64,000 bases of DNA from Rhodospirillum rubrum ATCC 11170 (GCF_000013085.1 NC_007643.1:3667501-3731500); one strand, 5' to 3'; shown: positions 9,698-18,125, numbered from the stretch's first letter. The notes: generated from the letters alone by a model not told the origin. Program-made: numbers and translations.

Positions 9698-11068
9698 TTG
9701 TGGTTGGCCGGCGCCCTGGCGGCGACCTATCTGGTCATTTCCTATGCGGTGGCCGAAACCCTGGAGCGCGGCTTTGACGAGACCCTGGCCGCCCTGGTCG
9801 ATACCCTGACGGCGGCGGCCGAGATCACCGACGACGGTACCCTGGTTCTTCTGCGCGATCCCGGCGATCCGCGGTTCACCCGCGCCTATTCGGGATGGTA
9901 CTGGCAAATGACCTGGGGCGATCAGGTGGTGCGCTCGCGCTCGCTTTGGGATCAGACCCTGGTGCGCGGCGAACACGCCAGCGACGCCATCCATATCCAC
10001 CGGGAACGCGATCCGCGTGGCCGCCCGCTCGAGGTGGTCGAGCGCGATATCTTTCCGCCCCGCCCCGCCGCCGGCACCCCGCCGCCATCCCTGCCGGCGC
10101 AGCCGGTTCATGTGATGGTGGCGGGCGATCGCACCGGCATCGAGGGTGAAATCGCCCGCCTGCAAGGGCTGTTGGCGCTGTGTCTGGCCGGGCTTGGCGG
10201 TGGGTTGCTGGCGGCGACCTTCGCCCAGGTCTCCTATGGCCTGCGCCCTTTGGACCGCCTGCGGGCGGCCTTGCACCGGGCCCGCGACGATCCGTCGCTA
10301 CGCCTGGAGGAGACCCAGCCCGGCGAACTGGCGCCGCTGGCCCAGGCGCTCAACGCCCTGCTCGACCACAACGCCTCGCTGATCGACCGGGCGCGCGCCC
10401 ATGTCGGCAATCTGGCCCATGGCCTGAAAACGCCGCTCGCGGTATTGCGCAGCGCCGCCGATGACGGCCCCACCGTCGAGGCCGACATGGTGCGCGCCCA
10501 GACCGCGACCATGGGCCGGCTGGTCGAACGCCACCTGGCCCGCGCCCGCGCCAGCGTCGGCCAGACCGCCATCTTCAGCGCTCGCGCGCCGATCCTCGCC
10601 GCCGCCCGCCGCGTTGGCGCCACCATGGCCCTGATCCATTGCCGGCCGCTCGACATCACCATCGACGGCGCCGAGGACGCGGCCTTTCCCGGCGCCGGCG
10701 ACGACCTGCTCGAGATCCTTGGCAATCTGATGGACAACGCCTGCAAATGGGCCAAGGCCCGGGTCGCCGTCCATGCCGGGCGCGAGGCCGGGCGGATCAT
10801 CCTGACGGTTGAAGACGACGGTCCCGGCTTGGCCGAGGACGAGGCGCGGACCGCGCCGCGCCGGGGCGCCCGCCTCGACGACAGCCTGCCCGGCCATGGC
10901 CTGGGGCTTGATATCGTCGCCGATCTCGCCGCCCTCCATGGCGCGACGCTGACGCTTGACCGCTCGCGGCTGGGCGGCCTGCGGGCGACGCTGCGTCTGC
11001 CGCCGGCCGGCTGGGGGGACAAGCCCGCCGACCCCAGGGACAAGGGGCGGTCGCGCCCGGCGGAATAA
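9698..11068 (+). CDS. Sensor histidine kinase, QseC/PhoQ-like
   Basis: Membrane histidine kinase paired with the preceding regulator. It has an N-terminal TM helix, a periplasmic region with a Pro-rich segment (FPPRPAAGTPPPSLP), a second TM near residues 155-178, HAMP-like residues, a phospho-acceptor box NLAHGLKTPLAVL, N box EILGNLMDNACKWA, G1 EDDGPGL and G2 GHGLGLDIV. The first conventional start in frame is TTG at 9698. However, the frame stays open and reads LRPPRSLRRRLLVAGG upstream of it, ideal for the cytoplasmic flank of TM1, back to a CTG at 9650 that overlaps the regulator's TGA. Translation may therefore begin at that CTG. Confidence 0.92.
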   Translation: MWLAGALAATYLVISYAVAETLERGFDETLAALVDTLTAAAEITDDGTLVLLRDPGDPRFTRAYSGWYWQMTWGDQVVRSRSLWDQTLVRGEHASDAIHIHRERDPRGRPLEVVERDIFPPRPAAGTPPPSLPAQPVHVMVAGDRTGIEGEIARLQGLLALCLAGLGGGLLAATFAQVSYGLRPLDRLRAALHRARDDPSLRLEETQPGELAPLAQALNALLDHNASLIDRARAHVGNLAHGLKTPLAVLRSAADDGPTVEADMVRAQTATMGRLVERHLARARASVGQTAIFSARAPILAAARRVGATMALIHCRPLDITIDGAEDAAFPGAGDDLLEILGNLMDNACKWAKARVAVHAGREAGRIILTVEDDGPGLAEDEARTAPRRGARLDDSLPGHGLGLDIVADLAALHGATLTLDRSRLGGLRATLRLPPAGWGDKPADPRDKGRSRPAE

Positions 11069-11135
11069 GGCGTCCAGCCAAGCCTTTTCCCGGAAAAAAG
11101 CAACCAATGCATGGTCCTTGCCGTTTCTTTCTCAT

Positions 11136-11163
11136 CAGACAGTCGGCATTCGCAGACAGTCGG
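11136..11163 (+). repeat. Pair of 11-bp direct repeats before a secreted-protein gene
   Basis: CAGACAGTCGG occurs at 11136-11146 and again at 11153-11163, 17 bp apart from start to start. The second copy runs into the Shine-Dalgarno of the gene starting at 11175. Direct repeats are a common form of OmpR-type regulator site, and such a regulator is encoded upstream, but the position this close to the start codon is unusual for that role. Confidence 0.45.
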
Positions 11164-11174
11164 AGGATCAGACG

Positions 11175-11705
11175 ATGACCGTGTTTTCCGCGATGTCAAA
11201 AAGAGCCCTTGGATCGGCCGCCCTTGTTACGGCGCTCCTTGGCGTTCCGTCGCTTGGACTTATGACGACCCCGGCCCAGGCCGCGCCCTCGCTCGCCGCC
11301 GTCGCACCCGCTCCCCGGGTCGCCACGCCGCTGGTGACCTTCTCGTTTGACCGGACGGAGGCCGACCCGCTGGCCGGCGCCGACCGCTGCGATGGCGTGC
11401 TTTACAAGGTGGCGACCGGCGCCCCGGTGCCGCTGGACGGCGCGCCTTGCATCGAAACCTATCTGCTGGCGACCGGACAGGCGCAAGACCATCTGAGCAC
11501 CGACGATCCGACCAATGAATTGTTCTCGGATACCCTGCTTGGCACCACCACCCGCCCCGATCCGGTGGCCTGCGAAAACGTGCTGACCGGGCTGGCGGTG
11601 GGACAGGCCCTGCCCGCCACCGTCGCCCCTTGCGTCACGGCCTATATGCTGACGCCGCTCTCGGGGTCGGTCGCCGGGGGCGCCGACCCGCGCAACGGCG
11701 GCTGA
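11175..11705 (+). CDS. Secreted protein with two Cys-containing internal repeats, function unknown
   Basis: 176 residues with a signal peptide (about 1-36, ending TTPAQA). The mature part contains two related repeats. One runs from C72 (RCDGVLYKVATG) to C92 (APCIETYLLATG), the other from C133 (ACENVLTGLAVG) to C153 (APCVTAYMLTPL). Both have exactly 19 residues between the cysteines and the shared pattern C-x-x-V-L, G, P, A-P-C, Y-[LM]-L. Four cysteines suggest one disulfide per repeat in the periplasm. No known family is recognised. Start ATG at 11175 follows GGAGG. The gene ends just before a strong terminator and follows the kinase by about 105 bp, so it may belong to that regulon. Confidence 0.75.
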   Translation: MTVFSAMSKRALGSAALVTALLGVPSLGLMTTPAQAAPSLAAVAPAPRVATPLVTFSFDRTEADPLAGADRCDGVLYKVATGAPVPLDGAPCIETYLLATGQAQDHLSTDDPTNELFSDTLLGTTTRPDPVACENVLTGLAVGQALPATVAPCVTAYMLTPLSGSVAGGADPRNGG

Positions 11706-11738
11706 CGCCCGAATCTCCCCCTGTCAAAAGACCTTGGC

Positions 11739-11764
11739 GACGGCCCCTTGCGGGCCGTCGTTTT
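11739..11764 (+). terminator. Rho-independent terminator
   Basis: Eight-bp perfect stem GACGGCCC/GGGCCGTC around a five-base loop (CTTGC), then G and four T. It separates the secreted-protein gene from the pyrimidine genes. Confidence 0.85.
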
Positions 11765-11805
11765 GATTGCCCGCGCGCGGGGCCGGCCCTATAGTCCGGG
11801 CCATC

Positions 11806-12765
11806 ATGAGCGCGATCTTGTTCCCCGAATACACCCACCGCCATCTGCTCGGAATCGAAGGCCTGGTGCCCGTCGAGGTCACCGCCCTGCTCGACCGCGC
11901 CGAGATCTACGCCAACCGCAATCGCTCGGCCAACAAGGTCAGCGACGAGATGCGGGGGCGCACGGTCATCAACCTGTTCTTCGAAAATTCGACGCGCACC
12001 CGCACCAGCTTCGAACTGGCGGCGCGGCGCCTGGGCGCCGATGTCATCAACATGCAGGTGGGCTCGAGCAGTGTCGCCAAGGGGGAAACCCTGATCGACA
12101 CCGCCGTCACCCTCAACGCCATGCATCCCGATGTGCTGGTGGTCCGCCATGCCGAGTCGGGCGCGGCGGCCCTGCTCGCCCAAAAGGTCAATTGCGCGGT
12201 CATCAACGCCGGCGACGGCGCCCACGAGCATCCGACCCAGGCCCTGCTCGACGCCCTGACCATCCGCCGGCGCAAGGGCCGGCTGGGCGGGCTGGACGTG
12301 GCGATCTGCGGCGATGTTCTGCATTCGCGGGTGGCGCGGTCCAACATCCACTTGCTGACCCTGATGGGGGCGCGGGTGCGCGTTGTCGGACCACGGCCGC
12401 TGATCCCCTCGGGCATCGGCGAATTGGGCGTCGATATCTTCCATGACATGCGCGAAGGCCTGCGCGGCGTTGATATCGTGATGATGCTGCGCATCCAGAT
12501 GGAGCGCATGCAGGGCAACTTCATTCCCAGCGTGCGCGAATACTTCCGCTATTTCGGCCTCGACCGCGAGAAACTGGCCCTGGCCAAGCCCGATGCCCTG
12601 ATCATGCATCCGGGACCGATGAATCGCGGGGTCGAGATCGATTCCGACGTGGCCGATGATTTCGAACGCAGCGTGATCCGGGAGCAGGTGGAAATGGGCG
12701 TCGCGGTGCGCATGGCGGTTCTCGAGGTGCTGTCGGGCAACCTCGCCTCGATGGAGACCGCATAA
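11806..12765 (+). CDS. pyrB: Aspartate carbamoyltransferase catalytic subunit
   Basis: ATCase joins carbamoyl phosphate and L-aspartate to N-carbamoyl-aspartate, the committed step of pyrimidine synthesis. 319 residues from ATG at 11806. The carbamoyl-phosphate loop [19 protein letters not shown] is present near residue 50, together with [12 protein letters not shown] and the late [12 protein letters not shown]. The stop codon shares a base with the start of the downstream dihydroorotase-like gene (TAATG), implying coupled translation. No pyrI-type regulatory gene is present. This arrangement resembles class A ATCases, which assemble with an inactive dihydroorotase homologue. Confidence 0.97.
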   Translation: MSAILFPEYTHRHLLGIEGLVPVEVTALLDRAEIYANRNRSANKVSDEMRGRTVINLFFENSTRTRTSFELAARRLGADVINMQVGSSSVAKGETLIDTAVTLNAMHPDVLVVRHAESGAAALLAQKVNCAVINAGDGAHEHPTQALLDALTIRRRKGRLGGLDVAICGDVLHSRVARSNIHLLTLMGARVRVVGPRPLIPSGIGELGVDIFHDMREGLRGVDIVMMLRIQMERMQGNFIPSVREYFRYFGLDREKLALAKPDALIMHPGPMNRGVEIDSDVADDFERSVIREQVEMGVAVRMAVLEVLSGNLASMETA

Positions 12766-14063
12766 TGTCGCTGCGTTCCCCCGGTCGCGTCGCCTATGTC
12801 AACGCCCGCCTGCTCGATCCGGCCAGCGGCCTGGATCAAACGGGCGCCCTGCTGGCCGATGGCGAGCATATCGTCGAAGTCCACCCCGGCGCCTTCACCG
12901 CCCCCGAGGACGCCGAGATCATCGACTGCCAGGGGGCCTGTCTCGCCCCCGGGCTGGTCGACATGCGCGTTCAGCTGCGCGAGCCGGGCGAGGAACATAA
13001 GGAAAGCATGCGCAGCGCCGGTCAGGCGGCGGTGGCCGGCGGCATCACCTCGATGGTCTGCCTGCCCAACACCAATCCGCCGATGGACGACGAGGCGACC
13101 TTGGAATTCGTCGCCCGCCGCGCCCGTCTGGCCGGATTGGCCAAGGTCTATTGCTATGGCGCCTGCACCAAGGGCCTGCGCGGCGAGGATCTGGCCGAGC
13201 TTGGCATCATGGCCGAAGCCGGGGCCCTGGCCTTCACCGATGGCGTCAAGGCGATCGCCAACGCCCAGATGATGCGCCGGGTGCTGGCCTATGCCGCCAC
13301 CTTCGACCTGCTGGTGATGCAGCATCCCGAAGAGCCGACCCTGGCCGGCGGCGTGATGAACGCCGGCGATCTGGCGACGCGCATGGGATTGTCGGGCATT
13401 CCGCGCGAAGCCGAGATCATTTTGCTCGAACGCGATCTGCGGCTGGTCGCCATGACCGGCGGACGCTACCACGCCGCCCATATCAGCACCGGCGAAAGCG
13501 TCGCGCTGATCCGCCGGGCCAAGGACCAGGGCCTGCGCGTCAGTTGCGATACGGCGCCGTTCTATTTCGCCCTCAACGAGCTGGCCGTCGGCGATTACCG
13601 GACCTTCGCCAAGCTGTCGCCGCCGTTGCGCGGCGAAAGCGACCGCCGCGCCATCATCGAGGGATTGAAGGACGGGGTGATCGACGCCATCGCCTCCGAT
13701 CACTCGCCCCAGGACCAGGACACCAAGCGCCTGCCCTTCGCCCAGGCGGCCTTCGGCGCCGTCGGCCTGGAAACCCTGCTGTCGATCTCGCTCGAACTCC
13801 ACCACAACGGCCATCTGTCGTTGCTCGAGGTGCTCAAGCGCCTGACCGTCGCCCCGGCCGGCCTGCTTGGCCTGGATGCCGGACGCCTGCGCCCGGGTGG
13901 CAAGGCCGACCTGCTGGTGTTCGATCCCTATCGCGCCGGCAAGGTCGACGCCACCCGCTTCCTGTCGAAATCCAAAAACTCCCCCTTCGACGACCGCCCG
14001 GTGCAGGGTCGCGTTCTGCGTACCGTCGTCGATGGCCGCACGGTGTTCCCCGCCAATGGCTGA
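12765..14063 (+). CDS. Dihydroorotase-like protein (PyrC'/PyrX type), lacks HxH metal motif
   Basis: 432-residue amidohydrolase-fold protein homologous to class I dihydroorotases. It keeps REPGEEHKES, CLPNTNPP, HISTGESV and the Asp in IASDHSPQ. The N-terminal metal motif, normally HxH in a DMHVHLREPG context, reads DMRVQLREPG here, so R68 and Q70 replace both histidines. The family's catalytic site therefore looks disabled. In Pseudomonas and relatives such non-catalytic homologues (PyrC') are structural partners required for ATCase assembly. One-base overlap with pyrB supports that role. An active dihydroorotase should be encoded elsewhere. It overlaps the plsY start by 8 bp. Confidence 0.9.
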   Translation: MSLRSPGRVAYVNARLLDPASGLDQTGALLADGEHIVEVHPGAFTAPEDAEIIDCQGACLAPGLVDMRVQLREPGEEHKESMRSAGQAAVAGGITSMVCLPNTNPPMDDEATLEFVARRARLAGLAKVYCYGACTKGLRGEDLAELGIMAEAGALAFTDGVKAIANAQMMRRVLAYAATFDLLVMQHPEEPTLAGGVMNAGDLATRMGLSGIPREAEIILLERDLRLVAMTGGRYHAAHISTGESVALIRRAKDQGLRVSCDTAPFYFALNELAVGDYRTFAKLSPPLRGESDRRAIIEGLKDGVIDAIASDHSPQDQDTKRLPFAQAAFGAVGLETLLSISLELHHNGHLSLLEVLKRLTVAPAGLLGLDAGRLRPGGKADLLVFDPYRAGKVDATRFLSKSKNSPFDDRPVQGRVLRTVVDGRTVFPANG

Positions 14064-14706
14064 TCTTTCAACGCTGATGCCCGCCCTGGTTCTTGGGGTT
14101 TGCGCGCTGGCCGGCTACCTGCTGGGCTCGGTGCCCTTCGGGCTGGTGCTGGTGCGTCTGGCCGGCCTGGGCGACGTGCGCGGCATTGGATCGGGTAATA
14201 TCGGCGCGACCAACGTGCTGCGTACCGGCCGCAAGGATCTGGCCCTGGCCACCTTGGTGCTTGATAGCGGCAAGGGGGCGATCGCCGCCCTGGTCGCCAG
14301 CGCCCTGGCCTCGCGCATCGCCGGCTTCGAAGACGCCGTCCTCGCCGGGTTGCTGGCCGGCGGCATGGCGGTGGTCGGCCATAACTTTCCCATCTGGCTG
14401 GGCTTCAAGGGCGGCAAGGGGGTGGCCACCACCCTGGGCACCCTGCTGGCCACCGCTTGGCCGGTCGGTCTGGCCGCCTGCGCCACTTGGCTGGTGGTGG
14501 CGGCGCTCTTCCGCTATTCGTCGCTGGCCGCCCTGGTCTGTCTGGCCCTGGCCCCGGCCTATGCCCTGGTCCTGGCCACCCCGGCCCATGCGGCGGTGTT
14601 CGCCCTGCTCGCCCTGCTGGCCTGGATCCGCCACCGCGCCAATATCGCCCGCCTGCTCAAGGGCGAGGAAAGCCGCATCGGCGCCAAGAAGAAGGCCGCT
14701 CCCTGA
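14056..14706 (+). CDS. plsY: Glycerol-3-phosphate acyltransferase PlsY
   Basis: Inner-membrane enzyme that transfers an acyl group from acyl-phosphate to glycerol-3-phosphate, the first step of phospholipid synthesis. 216 residues with five to six hydrophobic helices. Family motifs are GSGNIGATNVLRTGRK near residue 40 and VVGHNFPIWLGFKGGKGVA near residue 100. The C-terminus is basic (ESRIGAKKKAAP), so it is cytoplasmic. ATG at 14056 lies inside the end of the pyrC-like gene (8-bp overlap), suggesting co-transcription with the pyr genes. Confidence 0.95.
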   Translation: MADLSTLMPALVLGVCALAGYLLGSVPFGLVLVRLAGLGDVRGIGSGNIGATNVLRTGRKDLALATLVLDSGKGAIAALVASALASRIAGFEDAVLAGLLAGGMAVVGHNFPIWLGFKGGKGVATTLGTLLATAWPVGLAACATWLVVAALFRYSSLAALVCLALAPAYALVLATPAHAAVFALLALLAWIRHRANIARLLKGEESRIGAKKKAAP

Positions 14707-14802
14707 CCCTGCGGGGGTCCGCCATTGCCCTCTTCGTTTACTCCCCCTCACACTGCCGACGGGCGGATCCGGCGCGACGCCCCCCTTATAAGGAAAGATG
14801 CC

Positions 14803-15471
14803 ATGGCCCATCCCACGCTCGTCATTGGCAACCGCAATTACTCCTCGTGGTCGATGCGGCCGTGGTTCGCCCTGAAGGTCGCCGGGATCGCCTTTGACGA
14901 GGTGGTCATTCCGCTCTACGAACCCGGCTCGAAGGAAAAAATGGCGGCGGCCTCGCCCACCGGTAAGGTGCCCTGCCTGATCGACGATGGCCTGACCATC
15001 TGGGATTCGCTGGCGATCCTGGACTATCTCGCCGAACGCTTCCCCGAAGCCCACCTGTGGCCCGCCGAGCGCGCCGCCCGTGCCCGGGCGCGGGCCGTCA
15101 GCGCCGAGATGCATTCGGGCTTCCAGGCCCTGCGTCAGGCCCTGATCATGAACGTCCGCAAGACCTTTCCGCCCCAACCGCTATCCCCCGAGGTCGAAGC
15201 CGATGTCGCCCGCATCGAGGCGCTGTGGGCCGAGTGTCGGCGCGACTTCGGCCAACAGGGGCCCTTCCTGTTTGGCGCCTTCTCGATCGCCGATGCCATG
15301 TATGCCCCGGTGGTCACCCGTCTGCGCACCTATGGGGTGGCGGTCGGCCCCGAGACCAGGGCCTATATGGACGCCATCCTCGCCCTGCCGGCGATGGCCG
15401 AATGGGACGCCCTGGCCAAGGCCGAGCCCTGGGTGATCGAACGCTATGAACCCGCCGCCCCGACCGCCTGA
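14803..15471 (+). CDS. Glutathione S-transferase family protein
   Basis: 222-residue cytosolic protein with an N-terminal thioredoxin-fold domain and a C-terminal helical domain. It starts LVIGNRNYSSWSMRPWFAL, where Ser residues take the place of the catalytic Tyr/Ser/Cys of other classes. It continues with TGKVPCLIDDGLTIWDSLAI, the glutathione-binding block with cis-Pro and Asp-Ser. The C-terminal domain includes FLFGAFSIADAMYAPVVTR. ATG at 14803 is preceded by AGGAAAG. The substrate is unknown; probably a detoxification or thiol-transfer function. Ends 2 bp before dprA and is likely co-transcribed with it. Confidence 0.88.
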   Translation: MAHPTLVIGNRNYSSWSMRPWFALKVAGIAFDEVVIPLYEPGSKEKMAAASPTGKVPCLIDDGLTIWDSLAILDYLAERFPEAHLWPAERAARARARAVSAEMHSGFQALRQALIMNVRKTFPPQPLSPEVEADVARIEALWAECRRDFGQQGPFLFGAFSIADAMYAPVVTRLRTYGVAVGPETRAYMDAILALPAMAEWDALAKAEPWVIERYEPAAPTA

Positions 15472-15473
15472 CC

Positions 15474-16598
15474 ATGGCCCCCGCCGCCCGGCCGCTCACC
15501 GCCTCGGAAAAGCTTGACCGCCTGCGCCTGCTGCGCACGGAAAACGTTGGCCCGATCACTTGGCGACGGCTGATGGCCCGCTATGGCAGCGCCGCCAGCG
15601 CCCTTGACGCCCTGCCCGATCTGGCGCGGCGCGGCGGCGGGGCCAAACCCTTGCGCATCTGCCCGCTGGCGGCGGCCAAGCGGGAAATGGACACCCTGGC
15701 CGGCCTTGATGCCACGATGGTTTTTCTGGACGAGGCGGATTATCCCCCGGCCCTGGCGGCGATCGAAGACGCCCCGCCGATGTTTTGCCTGCGCGGCGCC
15801 CTGGGGCTGCTTGGCAAGCCGATGGTCGCCATCGTCGGCGCCCGCAACGCATCGGCCAATGGTCAGCGTCTGGCCGAACGTCTGGCCGCCGACCTTGGCC
15901 GTTCGGGTCTGGTGGTGGTGTCGGGCATGGCGCGCGGCGTCGATTCGGCGGCCCATGTCGGAGCCTTGGAAAGCGGCACCCTCGCCGTGGTCGCCGGCGG
16001 CGTCGATGTGGTCTATCCGCCCGAGAACGACGGGCTGTATCGCCGGCTGATCACCGAGGGCGCGGTGATTTCCGAAACGGCGCCGGGCGAACAACCCCAG
16101 GCCCGCCACTTCCCCCGGCGCAACCGCATCGTTTCGGGGCTGTCGCTGGGCGTGATCGTCGTTGAAGGGGCGCCGCGCTCGGGCTCGCTGATCACGGCGC
16201 GACTCGCCGCCGATCAGGGCCGCGAGGTGATGGCCGTTCCCGGTTCGCCCCTTGATTCGCGCGCCCAGGGGCCCAACGGCCTGATCAAGAACGGCGCCGC
16301 CCTGATCGAAGACGCCGCCGATGTGCTGCGCATCCTCAGCCCGCTGATCGCCCGGCCGATGGCCGAGGATAAGCCGCAAAACTACGCCTCGGCCCCGCCC
16401 AGCCCCATCGCCGACTCCACCATCGACGCCGCCCGGCCCCGGGTGATCGAAGCCCTGGGCATGTCGCCGGTCGGCGTCGACGAGGTCATCCGGCTCTGCA
16501 CCCTGCCGCCGGCGGTGGTGGCGGTGGTTCTTCTCGAGCTTGAACTGGCCGGACGCCTGGACCGACTGGTCGGCAACCGCGTCTGCCTGATCGCCTGA
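15474..16598 (+). CDS. dprA: DNA-processing protein DprA (Smf)
   Basis: DprA binds incoming single-stranded DNA and loads RecA during natural transformation; it is also conserved in species not known to be competent. 374 residues. The N-terminal helical domain begins LDRLRLLRTENVGPITWRRL. The central Rossmann-like domain contains VAIVGARNASANG, VSGMARGVDSAAHVGAL and GGVDVVYPPEN, then the RNRIVSGLS and SGSLITARLA blocks. A C-terminal winged-helix region (residues ~310-374) ends VGNRVCLIA. Start ATG at 15474, 2 bp after the GST stop. Confidence 0.95.
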   Translation: MAPAARPLTASEKLDRLRLLRTENVGPITWRRLMARYGSAASALDALPDLARRGGGAKPLRICPLAAAKREMDTLAGLDATMVFLDEADYPPALAAIEDAPPMFCLRGALGLLGKPMVAIVGARNASANGQRLAERLAADLGRSGLVVVSGMARGVDSAAHVGALESGTLAVVAGGVDVVYPPENDGLYRRLITEGAVISETAPGEQPQARHFPRRNRIVSGLSLGVIVVEGAPRSGSLITARLAADQGREVMAVPGSPLDSRAQGPNGLIKNGAALIEDAADVLRILSPLIARPMAEDKPQNYASAPPSPIADSTIDAARPRVIEALGMSPVGVDEVIRLCTLPPAVVAVVLLELELAGRLDRLVGNRVCLIA

Positions 16599-16655
16599 GC
16601 AAAGCGGCCGGACGATCGGCGGGGACCGGGGAAGCGCCAAAGGCCCGCGCCATAC

Positions 16656-16668
16656 CTATATGCTATAG
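16656..16668. promoter_or_regulatory. Palindromic operator candidate of the relBE-like module
   Basis: CTATA-TGC-TATAG forms a perfect 5-bp inverted repeat 26 bp before the antitoxin start, in an AT-rich patch of otherwise GC-rich sequence. RelB/CopG-type antitoxins repress their own promoter through such sites. The TATGCTATAG part could also contribute a -10 element. Confidence 0.5.
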
Positions 16669-16694
16669 CTGTGTGGCAAGGAAGGAGCCCGACC

Positions 16695-16919
16695 ATGCTT
16701 GCGATTCGACTGCCCGCCGAATTGGAAACGCGCCTGGAGGCCCTGGCGCGCGCCACCGGCCGAACAAAAACATTCTATGTCCGCGAGGCCATCACCGCCC
16801 ATCTCGAAGACCTCGAGGATTTCTATCTCGCCGACCAGCGTCTGGCCGATCTGCGGGCGGGCGCAACCCAGACCGTGGCGCTTGAAGACGTCCTGAAACG
16901 CTATGACCTGGAAGATTGA
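16695..16919 (+). CDS. RelB/CopG-type ribbon-helix-helix antitoxin
   Basis: 74-residue protein beginning MLAIRLPAELETRLEALARA, a ribbon-helix-helix DNA-binding N-terminus, then GRTKTFYVREAITAHLEDLED, typical of RelB/StbD-type antitoxins. The C-terminal part would wrap and inhibit the toxin. ATG at 16695 has AAGGAGG-type SD sequence. It overlaps the toxin gene by 17 bp. It probably represses the module through the palindrome just upstream. Confidence 0.88.
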   Translation: MLAIRLPAELETRLEALARATGRTKTFYVREAITAHLEDLEDFYLADQRLADLRAGATQTVALEDVLKRYDLED

Positions 16920-17172
16920 GTTTGATCCCTCGGCACTGCGCGAACTGGACAAACTCGACCCGCAGATCGCCGCGCGCGTTCTTCGGTTTCTCCGTGACCG
17001 GGTCGCCGTTCTGGAGAACCCGCGCAGCCTCGGAGAGGCTCTGAAAGGCCCCCGGCTCGGCGCGTTCTGGAAATATCGCGTGAGCGATTACCGGATCATC
17101 GCGCACATAGAAGACGACACCCTGCGCATCCTGGTTCTCCGCATCGGAAACCGTCGCGAAGTTTACCGATAG
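16903..17172 (+). CDS. RelE/ParE superfamily toxin
   Basis: 89 residues with the RelE fold signature: TWKIEFDPSALRELDKLD at the N-terminus, central LKGPRLGAFWKYRVSDYRIIAHI and C-terminal LVLRIGNRREVYR. The Arg/Tyr-rich end fits mRNA-interferase RelE proteins that cleave ribosome-bound mRNA, although ParE-like gyrase inhibition cannot be ruled out from sequence. Translationally coupled to the antitoxin. Convergent with a hicAB module 35 bp away. Confidence 0.9.
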   Translation: MTWKIEFDPSALRELDKLDPQIAARVLRFLRDRVAVLENPRSLGEALKGPRLGAFWKYRVSDYRIIAHIEDDTLRILVLRIGNRREVYR

Positions 17173-17207
17173 CCGGGGACAGGAGGGTACCCTTAACGCG
17201 GCGTGAT

Positions 17208-17528
17208 CTAAGCGGCCCGGTCGATGATCCGGGAAAGCCATTTCGACAAGCTAAGCCCTTCACGCGCGGCGACCATCGCCGCTTTTCTGTGCAATTCGGG
17301 AGATGTTCTTAGCAGAATACGGCCATTGAACGGCTTATCGGGCTCTTCTCCCCGTTCCTGGCAGTAGGTGAGATAGTCGTCAACGCTATCGTGAAAAGCC
17401 TGCACAAGATCATCGGCCGAAGAGGCCGCGAAATGGACGACATCCTTGATCCCGTCGATCGTGCCAGAAAACAGCTTGTCTTCTTCATCGAAGTCGATAG
17501 CGCTGGATGTATACCCCTTGTACTTCAT
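17208..17528 (-). CDS. hicB: HicB family antitoxin
   Basis: 106 residues. Residues 1-65 match the HicB partial RNase H-like fold: MKYKGYTSSAIDFDEED, LFSGTIDGIKDVVHF, and ADDLVQAFHDSVDDYLTYC. The C-terminal 35 residues (FNGRILLRTSPELHRKAAM, then LSLSKWLSRII) form a ribbon-helix-helix DNA-binding segment. It neutralises HicA and represses the operon. Downstream of hicA, the usual hicAB order, with 54 bp between. Confidence 0.9.
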   Translation of the reverse strand: MKYKGYTSSAIDFDEEDKLFSGTIDGIKDVVHFAASSADDLVQAFHDSVDDYLTYCQERGEEPDKPFNGRILLRTSPELHRKAAMVAAREGLSLSKWLSRIIDRAA

Positions 17529-17582
17529 GGAAAGACCCTCTTTATTTTTGACATAAACGCACCCGCTTCCGTTACGCCAAAC

Positions 17583-17864
17583 TCACCCTTCTTCGACAAT
17601 ACCGGCGGCGACAAGAAATCGACGAACCGACCGCAGGGCCCCTTTCTCGGTACATGGCCTGGGGTGGGGGCGATGAAAAACAGCCCTGATTCCATTCAAA
17701 GAGACAGCAACCCGACTACCTTCTCGGCTATCGTCGACAGTTCCACCCAGAGCCAGGAACAACCGCTCGATATCCATCCAAACGATCGTTGAAGAAGCGG
17801 GATTCTTAAATATCGCAGAAAGCGTCTTCAGGTGAGCGGAATTGAGATCACCTTTTGATTTCAT
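17583..17864 (-). CDS. hicA: HicA family mRNA interferase toxin
   Basis: 93 residues of the HicA double-stranded RNA-binding-like fold. Visible signatures are the region around WMDIERLFLALGGTVDD, the segment EGSRVAVSLNGIRAVFHRPHP, and the ending VRRFLVAAGIVEEG. The HRPHP block contains the catalytic-type histidine; toxins of this family cleave mRNA. The N-terminus is somewhat longer than the shortest HicA proteins. The region upstream (17.87-17.99 kb) is noticeably AT-rich compared with the surroundings, consistent with acquisition by transfer. Confidence 0.9.
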   Translation of the reverse strand: MKSKGDLNSAHLKTLSAIFKNPASSTIVWMDIERLFLALGGTVDDSREGSRVAVSLNGIRAVFHRPHPRPCTEKGALRSVRRFLVAAGIVEEG

Positions 17865-18125
17865 TGCGATAAACCCCGCTTTTTTTATCTATCGAACATC
17901 GCTTTCTATTTTCCAAGCACGCCACCAAGGTTACGAGACCCATCATAATATGATATCGCTTTGTGATAGCGCCATCAAGAAGCGGGCGGTCGCTGTCATC
18001 CGGGCTTGAGCGAACTTCATGGAAGTGTCACACCTGCCCGGTCGTCCGTAGCCTTTAGATCGGCCCCGTCGCGGCAGGGCCGCGCGCCCGCCGCTTCCCC
18101 CGCCACCGTCAACGGAATGGGTCCC

